A stretch of 64,000 bases of DNA from Nonomuraea rhodomycinica (lineage in GTDB: Bacteria > Actinomycetota > Actinomycetes > Streptosporangiales > Streptosporangiaceae): assembly GCF_013363995.1 (NCBI RefSeq), contig NZ_JABWGO010000003.1:558001-622000 (forward strand), given 5' to 3'. Position numbers and translations under genes: made by a program. Shown piece after piece: positions 15,927 to 24,672 of this stretch; the first letter of the stretch is position 1; each line of letters begins with the position of its first letter. The notes beneath the pieces were generated by a model. The model made no database searches. It worked only from the letters and a program-made list of their open reading frames with translations, and was not told the DNA's origin.

Positions 15927-17522
15927 GTGACTGCTGACGAACGACGGCCCCGGTGGCGGCGGGCGCTCGACCTGCCGCTGCCGGTCCTTCAGCTGCTCCG
16001 CCTGCGGCTGCTCGCCATGGTTCGGCCGCGAGCGCGGGGCGCCCGGCCGTCCCGCGGCTCCCTCGTCGCCGACGTCCTGCTCGCGGCCGTCCTGACCGTC
16101 GCGGCGCTCTTCGCGGCCGGCGCGGGCGACCAGGCCGGGGATCGGGCGGAACCGGTGGCGGGGCTGCTGCGGCTCGGTGAGGCGCCGCTCTCCTCCGTGC
16201 GGCCGTCGTCCTCGCCACCGTTCGCACCGTCGTCCTCACCGTCGTCCTCCGCGGTCGCCGGCGCTCCGGACCACGACGCCGGCGCGGCGGGCCACCCGAG
16301 CTCGGCCGTCCGGACGGGGGCGCAGCCGCCGGAGCCGCCCGACCCGCCGGACCTGCCCGACCCGCCGGAACCCCCCGAGCCCCCGGAACCACCGGAACCC
16401 CCCGAGCCGCCGCAGCCTCCCGATCCCGGGCAGCCGGAGGAGGTCCGGGTCGTGCCCGCCGTTCCGGACCTGGACCCCGGTCCAGGCGAGGACGGGCCGC
16501 CCCTGGTCCTGGCGGCGCTCACCGCGGTGCCCCTGGCGGCGCGCCGCCGCTATCCCCTGAGCACGTTCTGGGCGGTGATGGCCGCGGCGCTGGCCATGAC
16601 CGGCGCGCAGACCTGGATCACCGTGGCGGCCGTCGGCGTCGCCGGGTACAGCGCCGTGGCCCACAGCCGCAACCGGGTGCCCGCGGTGGCGTCCCTGCTG
16701 CTCGCGGCCGTGCTCGCCGGGGCGGCGGCCCAGGGCATCACGCCGAGCGTGCCGAGCGCGCTCGGACCGTACGTGGTGCTGGTCAGCGCCGGCGCGCTGG
16801 CCGGTTTCGTCAGGTTCTGGCGGCACAGCAGGAGCCGGATCGACGAGATGCGGCGCGCCCAGGAGGAGGCCATGCGCGAGGCGGTCCAGGCCGAGCGCTC
16901 GCGGATCGCCGGCGAGCTGCACGACGTGGTGACCCACAATGTCAGCGTGATGGTGATCCAGGCGGGCGCCGCCCGCAAGGTGATGGACGCGCACCCCGAG
17001 CAGTCGCGGGAGGCGCTGGTCGCGATCGAGGCCAGCGGCCGGGCGGCCATGGCCGAGCTGCGCAACGTCATGGGCCTGCTGGCCGGCCAGGAGAGCGCCG
17101 CCGCGGCCGGCCCGGACGACGGGCTGGAGCCGCAGCCGGGGCTCGACCGGCTCGACGGCCTCGTGGAGCGGGTCCGCGCCGCCGGGACGCCCGTGGAGGT
17201 CACGCTCCGCCTGCCGGAGGGGCCGCTGCCCGCCGGGGTGGAGCTGGCCGCGTACCGGGTGGTTCAGGAGGCGTTGACCAACACGATGAAGCACGCGGCG
17301 GGCGCGGCGGCCGCCGTCACGGTCGGCCATCGCGGCGGCCGCCTGGAGATCGAGGTCACCGACACCGGCGGCACGCCGGGCACGCAGTCGCGCACCGGCA
17401 ACGGGCGCGGGCTGATCGGGCTGCGCGAGCGGGTTGCCCTCTACGGCGGGAGCCTGGAGGCGGCTCCCCTGCCCGGCGGCGGATTCCGCCTCAGGGCCGA
17501 GATCCCGTGGCGGGCGACGTGA
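15927..17522 (+). CDS. Sensor histidine kinase with proline-rich extracytoplasmic segment
   Basis: Membrane kinase of about 531 residues. After one helix (ADVLLAAVLTVAALFAAGA) comes a roughly 130-residue exported segment with a long run of PEPP/PDPP repeats (DNA about 16335-16440). A cluster of further helices follows, then HisKA_3 (His in AGELHDVVTHNVSVMV) and HATPase (YRVVQEALTNTMKHA; GRGLIGLRERV). A proline-rich rod of this size is not usual in the family and may reach into the cell wall. The start is uncertain: GTG 15927 is used, with GTG 15921 and a TTG at 15807 as alternatives. It overlaps the response regulator gene. Confidence 0.88.
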   Translation: MTADERRPRWRRALDLPLPVLQLLRLRLLAMVRPRARGARPSRGSLVADVLLAAVLTVAALFAAGAGDQAGDRAEPVAGLLRLGEAPLSSVRPSSSPPFAPSSSPSSSAVAGAPDHDAGAAGHPSSAVRTGAQPPEPPDPPDLPDPPEPPEPPEPPEPPEPPQPPDPGQPEEVRVVPAVPDLDPGPGEDGPPLVLAALTAVPLAARRRYPLSTFWAVMAAALAMTGAQTWITVAAVGVAGYSAVAHSRNRVPAVASLLLAAVLAGAAAQGITPSVPSALGPYVVLVSAGALAGFVRFWRHSRSRIDEMRRAQEEAMREAVQAERSRIAGELHDVVTHNVSVMVIQAGAARKVMDAHPEQSREALVAIEASGRAAMAELRNVMGLLAGQESAAAAGPDDGLEPQPGLDRLDGLVERVRAAGTPVEVTLRLPEGPLPAGVELAAYRVVQEALTNTMKHAAGAAAAVTVGHRGGRLEIEVTDTGGTPGTQSRTGNGRGLIGLRERVALYGGSLEAAPLPGGGFRLRAEIPWRAT

Positions 17523-18217
17523 GCGGGGACGCGGGCAGCGGGGAGGGCCGTCCGCTGCGCGCCGTGATCGCCGACGACCAGGCGCTGGTCCGCACCGGCT
17601 TCCGGATGATCCTCATGGCCGACGGCATCGAGGTGGTGGGCGAGGCGGCCGACGGGGGCGAGGCGGTCGCCGCCGTGCGGCGCACCCGCCCCGACGTCGT
17701 GCTCATGGACGTCCGCATGCCGCACATGGACGGCATCGAGGCCACCCGCCGGATCGTGGCCGGGGGAGCCGACGACACGCGCGTGCTCATCCTCACCACC
17801 TACGACCTCGACCAGTACGTCTACGCCGCGCTCACCGCGGGCGCCAGCGGATTCCTGCTCAAGGACGTCACCCCCGAGCACCTGGTCGCCTCGGTGCGGC
17901 TGGTGCGCTCCGGCGACGCCCTGCTCGCGCCGGCGATCACCCGCCGCCTGGTGGAGCGCTTCGCCCGCCCCGCCGAGGCCGTGCCGGCCGTCCAGGGCGA
18001 CCTCGCCGAGCTGACGCCGCGGGAGCTGGAGGTGCTGCGCCTGCTGGCCACCGGCCTGAGCAACGCCGAGCTGGCCGACCGGCTGACGCTCAGCCCGACG
18101 ACGGTCAAGACCCACGTCGCCCGGATCCTGTCCAAGCTGGGGCTGCGCGACCGGGTGCAGGCCGTCGTCCTGGCCTACGAGAGCGGCCTGGTCTCTCCCG
18201 GCCGGGCCGGGGGCTGA
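17519..18217 (+). CDS. NarL/FixJ-family response regulator
   Basis: Response regulator of about 232 residues paired with the proline-rich kinase. The receiver has an acidic pair (VIADDQALVRTG), phospho-acceptor Asp in VVLMDVRMPHMDGIE, and Lys in FLLKDVTPEHL. The LuxR-type HTH (LTPRELEVLRLLATGLSNAE) is at the C-terminus. The GTG at 17519 forms a GTGA overlap with the kinase stop; an upstream GTG at 17507 is possible. It is closely similar in plan to the pair at the window start. Confidence 0.92.
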   Translation: MSGDAGSGEGRPLRAVIADDQALVRTGFRMILMADGIEVVGEAADGGEAVAAVRRTRPDVVLMDVRMPHMDGIEATRRIVAGGADDTRVLILTTYDLDQYVYAALTAGASGFLLKDVTPEHLVASVRLVRSGDALLAPAITRRLVERFARPAEAVPAVQGDLAELTPRELEVLRLLATGLSNAELADRLTLSPTTVKTHVARILSKLGLRDRVQAVVLAYESGLVSPGRAGG

Positions 18218-18239
18218 GCCGACGTCCCGACGGGCCAGG

Positions 18240-18560
18240 TCAGGGCGCCACGGGGACGCGGGGCCTGGTCAGGGCGTCCAGCAGGCCGGGGAACGCCTCG
18301 TCCATCTCGGCGCGGCGCAGCGCGTTCAGGCGCGAGGTGCCGACGTAGTACTGCCGGATCAGCCCCGCCTCGCGCAGCACCTTGAAGTGGTGGGTGGCGG
18401 TGGACTTGCTGACCGCGATGTCGAACGTCCCGCACGCGAGGTCCTCACCGGCGGCGTCGAGTTGCGTGACGATGCTCCGGCGTACCGGGTCGACCAGGGC
18501 CTCCAGCACCTGCTGGAGATCGAACTGCGACACGTCGGGGTGCGGTGGCGTACGTCCCAT
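18240..18560 (-). CDS. ArsR-family regulator
   Basis: Winged-helix repressor of about 106 residues: QQVLEALVDPVRRSIVTQLD, then DIAVSKSTATHHFKVLREAG as recognition helix and a short wing (IRQYYVGTSRLNAL). The usual Cys metal-binding box in the recognition helix is absent, so it is unlikely to be a metal sensor. It is divergent from a quinone oxidoreductase gene and probably represses it. An ATG three codons upstream (18569) is an alternative start. Confidence 0.88.
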   Translation of the reverse strand: MGRTPPHPDVSQFDLQQVLEALVDPVRRSIVTQLDAAGEDLACGTFDIAVSKSTATHHFKVLREAGLIRQYYVGTSRLNALRRAEMDEAFPGLLDALTRPRVPVAP

Positions 18561-18570
18561 GCGCCCCATG

Positions 18571-18608
18571 GTACGACACTCATCGAAGTTTGACGACGAT
18601 CGTACTTC
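18571..18608. promoter_or_regulatory. Inverted repeats between ArsR and oxidoreductase genes
   Basis: GTACGA at 18571-18576 pairs with TCGTAC at 18600-18605, and GAAGT at 18585-18589 pairs with ACTTC at 18604-18608. A TTGACG at 18589-18594 may be a -35 element for the plus strand. Position between divergent genes suits an ArsR operator, though which repeat is used cannot be told. Confidence 0.45.
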
Positions 18609-18663
18609 TGTGCTTCAGTGACCCCGTTGCCGGGAGAGCGCCGGAAGAGCGAAGGACGAGGAC

Positions 18664-19662
18664 ATGGCGAGAACTGTGCTGTTCCACGAGGTCGGCGGCC
18701 CCGAGGTGATGCGGCTGGAGGACGTCGAGCCGGGGGAGCCGGGGCCCGGCGAGGTGCTGATCCGGGTGGACGCGATCGGGGTGAACCGGGCCGAGGCGCT
18801 GTTCCGCGGCGGTCACTACATCGAGCCGGTCCGGCGGTTCCCGGGCAGGCTCGGGGCCGAGGCCGCCGGGGTGGTCGAGGCCGTCGGCCCCGGCGTCACC
18901 GGGCTGGAGCCGGGCCAGGCGGTCAGCAGCGTGCCGGCGTTCTCGCAGAACGACTACGCCGTCTACGCCGAGCGGGCCGTCGTCCCCGCGTCGGCGCTCG
19001 TGCGCCGCCCCGACGGGCTGGACGCGGTGTCCGGCGCCGCCGTGTGGATGCCCTACCTCACCGCGTACGGCGCGCTGGTGGAGGTGGGCGGCATGCGGCC
19101 CGGCGACGCGGTGGTGCTGACCGCCGCCTCCAGCGGCGTCGGGCTGGCCGCCATCCACACGGCCAACCGCGTCGGAGCCACGCCGATCGCCGTCACCCGC
19201 ACCGGCGGCAAGAAGGAGCGGCTGCTCAAGGAGGGCGCCGCCCACGTGATCGTCTCCGACGAGGAGGACGTGGCCGCCCGCGTGCTGGAGCTGACCGGCG
19301 GCAGGGGCGCCGAGTACGTCTTCGACGCCGTCGCCGGGCCGGGCGTGACCGACCTCGCGCGCGCCGTGGCGCCGGGCGGGACGCTCTTCCTGTACGGGGC
19401 GCTGAGCGGTCAGCCGACCCCGTACCCGGGCTTCGAGCTGGGCATGCCCGCCCTGAACATGCGCACGTACACGGTGCTGGAGACCATCAGGGACCCGCGC
19501 CGCCTGGACCGGGCGGTGGCGTTCGTGGCCTCGGGGCTGCGCTCGGGCGCGTTCCGGCCCGCGGTGGACCGCACGTTCCCGCTGGAGGAGGTCGTGGCGG
19601 CGCACCGGTACATGGAGTCGGGCGTCCAGATCGGCAAGATCGTGCTGACCGTGGACCACTGA
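18664..19662 (+). CDS. Zinc-free MDR-type NADPH:quinone oxidoreductase
   Basis: Cytoplasmic medium-chain reductase of 332 residues with a GroES-like N-terminal domain (RVDAIGVNRAEALFRGGHYI) and a Rossmann domain (AVVLTAASSGVGLAAIHTAN). The Cys/His/Glu zinc ligands of alcohol dehydrogenases are not seen, which points to the quinone oxidoreductase branch. The ATG at 18664 follows a GGACGAGG site. Divergence from an ArsR gene suggests induction by an electrophile or quinone. Confidence 0.9.
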   Translation: MARTVLFHEVGGPEVMRLEDVEPGEPGPGEVLIRVDAIGVNRAEALFRGGHYIEPVRRFPGRLGAEAAGVVEAVGPGVTGLEPGQAVSSVPAFSQNDYAVYAERAVVPASALVRRPDGLDAVSGAAVWMPYLTAYGALVEVGGMRPGDAVVLTAASSGVGLAAIHTANRVGATPIAVTRTGGKKERLLKEGAAHVIVSDEEDVAARVLELTGGRGAEYVFDAVAGPGVTDLARAVAPGGTLFLYGALSGQPTPYPGFELGMPALNMRTYTVLETIRDPRRLDRAVAFVASGLRSGAFRPAVDRTFPLEEVVAAHRYMESGVQIGKIVLTVDH

Positions 19663-19695
19663 GCCGCGCCCGTCCCGCACGAGCGGACGTCGGCG

Positions 19696-20226
19696 TCAGG
19701 CTCGCGACGACCGGCCGGGCCTGGGCTGCGGCCGCTCCGGCCGGGCGGCCAGAGCCGCCGCGAGCTGCGCCTCGGCCTGCGGGGTGAGCGAGGTGCGGAT
19801 CACCCGGCCGTGCTGCCGCAGGCGCGGCAGGACCTCCCCGGGGTCCAGGTCGTGGACGAGCAGGATCAGCGCGGCCCCTCCCGGAGGGAGGCCCTGGCGC
19901 AGCTCGTCGACGAAGTCCCGGGTCATGCCCGCGTCGCCGAACGCGCTCTTCCAGATGGCGCCGCCCGCGACCGCGCCGACCGCCATGCCGAACAGCGGGG
20001 CCAGCAGCAGCAGCCCGATCACGCCGCCCCAGACGGCGCCGCCAGTGACCGCCATGCCGACGCCCGGCCCGCCCTGCCGTACCTGGACGGCGCCGTCCTC
20101 GTCCCTGACCATGAGCACCAGGTCCTCGACCTGGAGCAGCCCCTCCGCGTCCGCCTCGCGGGCGTGCCGCTCGGCCAGTTCGGCGGCCGGCCTGTCGGGA
20201 TAGGCGATGGCGACGAGATCCCTCAT
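19696..20226 (-). CDS. DUF1269-family membrane-associated protein (copy 1)
   Basis: Protein of 176 residues. It starts with a ferredoxin-like strand-helix (DLVAIAYPDRPAAELAERHA), has a Gly-rich hydrophobic middle (VWGGVIGLLLLAPLFGMAVGAVAGGAIW) typical of DUF1269, and ends with a charged domain plus a low-complexity Arg/Pro tail. It is the last gene of an operon with an MFS transporter and a P-type ATPase (ATGA overlap with the MFS stop). A paralogue lies at 27998-28492. The family is often associated with stress genes; molecular role unknown. Confidence 0.85.
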   Translation of the reverse strand: MRDLVAIAYPDRPAAELAERHAREADAEGLLQVEDLVLMVRDEDGAVQVRQGGPGVGMAVTGGAVWGGVIGLLLLAPLFGMAVGAVAGGAIWKSAFGDAGMTRDFVDELRQGLPPGGAALILLVHDLDPGEVLPRLRQHGRVIRTSLTPQAEAQLAAALAARPERPQPRPGRSSRA

Positions 20227-21632
20227 GCGCGCGTTCCCTTCGTGTCGGGTTGCCTGGCCGAGGGGATGCGGGCGGCGGCGGCCAGGCCGACCAGGGCGAA
20301 GACCGCCAGCGCGGCCATCGCCAGCGCGTACGAGCGGTTCCCGGAGGCCAGGTCGGAGACGAGGATCGTGCCGGCGATCGCTGTGCCGAACGACGAGCCG
20401 AGGTTGGACACGCTGCGCGACAGCCCCGAGATCTCGCCCTGCATGCTCTCGGGCACGCTGGACTGGACGATGTTGACCGACGGCGTCAGCGACACCCCGA
20501 GGCCGAGCCCGATGAGCAGCAGCCCCGGGCCGAAGGCGAGCACGCTCGACGAGACCGGCACCAGGGCGAGCAGGACCGCGATCCCGGCCACCGTCACGGC
20601 GAAGCCCGTCACGATCAGCATCTTCTGGGACCGCCTGGCGGCGAGCCGCTCGGCCGCCAGTGAGGAGAGGAGCACGCCCAGGGTCGCCGGGGTGAAGATC
20701 ACGCCCGTCTCGATCGCGTTGTAGCCGCGCACGGTCTGCAGGAAGACGGCCACGACGAACGAGACGCCCATGAGCAGCACCCATTGGATGTTCTGCGTCA
20801 CCAGGCCGAGGTTGGAGGTGCGGCCGCGGAACAGCGCGGTGGACAGCAGCGGCTCCTTGCCCGCGCTCTCCCAGGAGCGCACGTGCGCGAAGAACCAGAG
20901 CAGGAACACGCCGCCGAGCACGAGCGAGGCCGTCATGAGCGCCGTGTTCTCGTCGGCCTGCAGGATCCCGAACACGACGAAGAACATGCCGGCCGCCGAC
21001 AGGACCGCTCCGATGGTGTCGAAGGGACGGTCCGGGTCCGGTTCGAGGGGGTCGGTGATCCGGCGGCTGAGCAGGATGATCGCCACGATGATGACGGTCT
21101 GGAAGAAGAACGCGGCCCGCCAGCTGACGGCCGTGGTGATGAACCCGCCGATCAACGGCCCGGCCGCCGCGCCGATGCCGCCCATCCCGCTGATCACGCC
21201 GAACGCCCGCGCCCGGGACACGGTGTCGCTGAAGGCCAGCGTCGCGAAGATGTAGACCGGCGGGATCAGCAGCGCGGTGCCCACGCCCTCCAGCACCGAG
21301 TTGCCGATGATGAGCACCCCGAGGCCGGGCGCGACCATGCTGAGCACGGCGCCGACGCAGTAGAGCTGAAGCCCTAGGACGAAGCACCGTTTGCGGCCCC
21401 AGCGGTCGGTCAGCTTGCTGCCGGGGATCATGAAGATCGCCATGATCAGCAGGAACAGCGTGATCGTGATCTGCACGCCCTTCACGGTCGTGCCCAGGTC
21501 CTGGCTGATGTCCTTGATCATCACGTTCATGTTCGAGCCGGCGAAGCTGCAGATGAACTGGGCGAGAGCGAGGGGTACCAGCAGGCTCCGCGACGAGGCG
21601 GCCGAGCCGGAGGCGGCGGGCGTGCTCGTCAT
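20223..21632 (-). CDS. MFS transporter, DHA2 (14-helix drug exporter) type
   Basis: Inner-membrane proton-driven exporter of 469 residues. The first-helix region (SLLVPLALAQFICSFAGSNM) is followed by the motif A-like loop GSKLTDRWGRKRC and motif C in helix 5 (AFGVISGMGGIGAAAGPLIG). Length and helix number suit the EmrB/QacA group. The ATG at 21632 overlaps the stop of the P-type ATPase gene (ATGA); longer frames are antisense to that gene's neighbours. Substrate unknown. Confidence 0.9.
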   Translation of the reverse strand: MTSTPAASGSAASSRSLLVPLALAQFICSFAGSNMNVMIKDISQDLGTTVKGVQITITLFLLIMAIFMIPGSKLTDRWGRKRCFVLGLQLYCVGAVLSMVAPGLGVLIIGNSVLEGVGTALLIPPVYIFATLAFSDTVSRARAFGVISGMGGIGAAAGPLIGGFITTAVSWRAAFFFQTVIIVAIILLSRRITDPLEPDPDRPFDTIGAVLSAAGMFFVVFGILQADENTALMTASLVLGGVFLLWFFAHVRSWESAGKEPLLSTALFRGRTSNLGLVTQNIQWVLLMGVSFVVAVFLQTVRGYNAIETGVIFTPATLGVLLSSLAAERLAARRSQKMLIVTGFAVTVAGIAVLLALVPVSSSVLAFGPGLLLIGLGLGVSLTPSVNIVQSSVPESMQGEISGLSRSVSNLGSSFGTAIAGTILVSDLASGNRSYALAMAALAVFALVGLAAAARIPSARQPDTKGTRA

Positions 21633-24391
21633 GTCCGGCTCTCCGGTGTGAGCGGCACGATCCTCGGGGGAGGCGCGGCGACCCGGCCCGTGGGCACGCG
21701 GTGCCGCAGCACGACCTTGATCACCTCTTCGACCACGACGAGGCTCGCCGCGATCCCCAGGCACGTCCCCCACTGGGGGACGCCCAGTTCGGTGGTGCCG
21801 AAGATGCGCTGCAGCAGCCCGATCTCGGTGACCGCGACGACGAGGATCAGCGCGAGGGCGTACCGGCGCAGCTGGGTCGGGCCCGGCAGCGCCGCCCGCG
21901 AGAGGATCGTGTTCTCCTGGTCGCGCGCCAGCAGCCCGGCCGCGACGTGGAAGAGCGACAGCGTCGTCAGCAGCATGGTGGCCCCCGCGACGGCGCCGCC
22001 CTGCCGGGCCCCGATCTGGTACGCGGCCAGCGACCCGGCCGTCATGACGAACCCCTGGACGCACAGCCGCACCCAGTTCCCCCGCGACAGCACCGGCGCG
22101 CCGACCGGCCGGGGAGCGCGGCTCATCAGGCCCCGCGTCGGCTCGTCGAAGCCGAGCGCGATCGCGACGGGGATGTCGATGAGCATGTTGACCCACAGGA
22201 TCTGCAGCGGGGTGAGCGGGATGCCGCCGGCGATCCCGAAGGCCGCCGCCCCGATGAAGATCGCGATGTAGGCGACCAGGGTGGACATCTGGAAGCGCAG
22301 GTACTTGAGCAGGTTGTCGTAGAGCGCGCGCCCGTACTCCACGGCGCCGACGATCGTCGCGAAGTTGTCGTCGGTGAGGATCATGACGGCGGCTTCCTTC
22401 GACACCTCGGTGCCGGTGATCCCCATCGCCACGCCGATGTCGGCGGCCTTCAGGGCGGGGGCGTCGTTCACCCCGTCGCCCGTCATGGCGACCACGTTGC
22501 CGGCGCGCTTGAGCAGCCGGACCAGCCGCAGCTTGTCCTCGGGCGACACCCGGGCGACGACCCCGATCTCGTCGATCCGCGCGCGCAGCTCGTCGTCGCT
22601 CATGGCCGCGAACTCCGCCCCGGTGATCGCCCGTCCGGGGATGCCGAGCTCGCGGGCGATGGCGCCCGCGGTCGTCACGTGGTCGCCGGTGATCATCCGT
22701 ACCCGGATGCCGGCCTGCGCGCACGTGGCGATCGCGGCCTTGGCCTCGGGCCGCGGGGGATCGACGATCCCGACCATCGCGAGCAGCGTCAGCTCCGTGA
22801 CCATGGCGAACAGGTCGCCGCCGGGGTCGAACGCCGCCGGGTCCAGGTCGCGCTGGGCCACGACCATGACCCGCTCGCCGGCGGCGGCCATGCGGTCGTT
22901 GGCCTCCAGCGCGAGCGGGCGGTTGGCGTCCGTCACCGGGACGAGCGTCCCGTCCGGCGAGCGGTAGGCGGCGGCCCGGGCGATGAGCACGTCGGGGGCG
23001 CCCTTGACGTAGCAGCGGACGACCGGCTTCCCGTCCGGACCGGCCATCTCGTGGAAGGTGGCCATGAACTTGTAGTCCGCGTCGAACGGGACCTCACCGA
23101 CGCGCGGGTAGCTGCCGCGCGTGCTGTCGAGGTCGAGGCCGCCCTTGGCGGCCAGCACGATGAGCGCGCCCTCCGTCGGGTCGCCGATCAGGCTCTCGCC
23201 GTCCAGGACGGCGTCCGCGCACAGGACCATCGGCAGCAGGTACGGGTCGAGGTCGACGTGCGCCCCGCCGACGTGCTTGATCTCCCCGGCGGTGGAGTAG
23301 CCCTCGCCGGACACGGCGTAGCGGTTCAGCCCCGGGATCACCATCTCGCGGGCGGTCATCTTGTTGAGCGTCAGTGTGCCCGTCTTGTCGGAGCAGATCA
23401 TCGAGGTCGAGCCGAGCGTCTCCACCGCGGGCAGCCGCTTCATGATCGCGTTGCGGCGGGCGATCTCGCGGGTGCCGATCGACAGCAGAGCCGTCACGAC
23501 CGCCGGCAGGCCCGTCGGGATGGCGGCGACCGCGAGCGCCACGCCGGTGATGAACAGGACGTCGAACGGCTTGCCCCGGATCAGCCCGAGCACGATCACG
23601 AGCGCGAGCGCGATCCCGGCGATCGTGGCGATGATCTTGGAGAGGCCGTCGAGCTGCTTCTGCAGCGGCGTCTTGTCGGCCTCCGTGCCGGCGAGCAGGC
23701 CGGCTATGTGGCCGATCTCGGTGTCCATCCCGGTCTCGGTGACGACGAACTCGCCGCGCCCCCGGGTGACGGAGGTGTTCATGTACGCCAGGCAGACACG
23801 GTCCCCGAGCGGCACGTCGCCCTCGGGCACCGGGCCGGTCCGCTTGGCCACCGGCAGGCTCTCGCCGGTGAGGGCGGACTCCTCGATCTCCAGGGACGCG
23901 GCGAGGCAGATCCGGCCGTCCGCGGGCACCCGGTCGCCCGCCTCGACCAGCACCACGTCGCCCGGCACGAGCTGTTCGGCGTCGATCTCGACGGCCTGGC
24001 CGTCCCGGCGGACCCGGGCGACGGTCTTCATCATCTGGGCCAGCGCCTGGACGCTCTCCTCGGCCTTCGCCTCCTGGCGCAGCCCGACCACCGCGTTGAA
24101 GACGGTGAGCCCGGCGAGGACGACGGAGGTCCCGGCCTCGTGCGTGACGACCAGGCTGATCACCGCCGCGGCCAGCAGCACGATCTGCATGAAGTCCCGG
24201 TACTGGCGCAGCCACGCCTGCAGGACCGACTCCTTCTTGCGGCCGGCCAGCCTGTTGGGGCCGTGGGCCCGCAACCGGTCGCGCGCGTCCTCGGCGGTGA
24301 GGCCGCGCTCGGGCCGGACGCCGAGCTCCCGGGTCACCGTCGCCGAGTCGAGCGCGTGCCACGTGCGGTGGCCGTCATGCGTCTGATCCAC
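21629..24391 (-). CDS. P2-type cation-transporting ATPase (CtpF-like)
   Basis: Membrane ATPase of 920 residues that pumps cations using ATP. It has the N-terminal cation ATPase domain (TAEDARDRLRAHGPNRLAG), the TGES actuator loop (SALTGESLPVAKR), the phosphorylation motif DKTGTLT, the KGAPD nucleotide-binding motif, the hinge TGDGVND, and about ten helices. The helix-4 ion site reads PTGLP rather than PEGLP of calcium pumps, so ion choice may differ. The layout is close to mycobacterial CtpF and related P2A pumps. It is first in the operon with the MFS and DUF1269 genes. Confidence 0.92.
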   Translation of the reverse strand: MDQTHDGHRTWHALDSATVTRELGVRPERGLTAEDARDRLRAHGPNRLAGRKKESVLQAWLRQYRDFMQIVLLAAAVISLVVTHEAGTSVVLAGLTVFNAVVGLRQEAKAEESVQALAQMMKTVARVRRDGQAVEIDAEQLVPGDVVLVEAGDRVPADGRICLAASLEIEESALTGESLPVAKRTGPVPEGDVPLGDRVCLAYMNTSVTRGRGEFVVTETGMDTEIGHIAGLLAGTEADKTPLQKQLDGLSKIIATIAGIALALVIVLGLIRGKPFDVLFITGVALAVAAIPTGLPAVVTALLSIGTREIARRNAIMKRLPAVETLGSTSMICSDKTGTLTLNKMTAREMVIPGLNRYAVSGEGYSTAGEIKHVGGAHVDLDPYLLPMVLCADAVLDGESLIGDPTEGALIVLAAKGGLDLDSTRGSYPRVGEVPFDADYKFMATFHEMAGPDGKPVVRCYVKGAPDVLIARAAAYRSPDGTLVPVTDANRPLALEANDRMAAAGERVMVVAQRDLDPAAFDPGGDLFAMVTELTLLAMVGIVDPPRPEAKAAIATCAQAGIRVRMITGDHVTTAGAIARELGIPGRAITGAEFAAMSDDELRARIDEIGVVARVSPEDKLRLVRLLKRAGNVVAMTGDGVNDAPALKAADIGVAMGITGTEVSKEAAVMILTDDNFATIVGAVEYGRALYDNLLKYLRFQMSTLVAYIAIFIGAAAFGIAGGIPLTPLQILWVNMLIDIPVAIALGFDEPTRGLMSRAPRPVGAPVLSRGNWVRLCVQGFVMTAGSLAAYQIGARQGGAVAGATMLLTTLSLFHVAAGLLARDQENTILSRAALPGPTQLRRYALALILVVAVTEIGLLQRIFGTTELGVPQWGTCLGIAASLVVVEEVIKVVLRHRVPTGRVAAPPPRIVPLTPESRT

Positions 24392-24534
24392 GGCGGACCC
24401 GGACCTTTCCGTCTCGACGGGAAACCGCTGCGCCGTCCGCCCTGTTCATGGTCTGCGTCCTCCCTTGCGGAAAACCGCCGGTCGTGCCGGCGGAAGTGCG
24501 CGCCCGTGGGGGGAGGCTCCGACCTGACTCCAAA

Positions 24535-24548
24535 AAATGTCGACATTT
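24535..24548. promoter_or_regulatory. Perfect 14-bp palindrome in divergent promoter region
   Basis: AAATGTCGACATTT stands in the 281-base gap between the P-type ATPase and GH15 genes, in an unusually AT-rich patch (24530-24580). A second imperfect repeat (GACATTTC with GAAATTGTC, 24542-24561) overlaps it. The arrangement suggests a shared operator; the protein is not known. Confidence 0.5.
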
Positions 24549-24672
24549 CGAAGAAATTGTCTGGAATGTAGGTATATGTCCCTTTGGGGGCTGCGGTAAC
24601 CCTGCCGCCGCCGGTGACCGTGCCGGCGCTCCGGAGGGGACCCAGCGGATCGGACCAACGACGGGGGCATCC

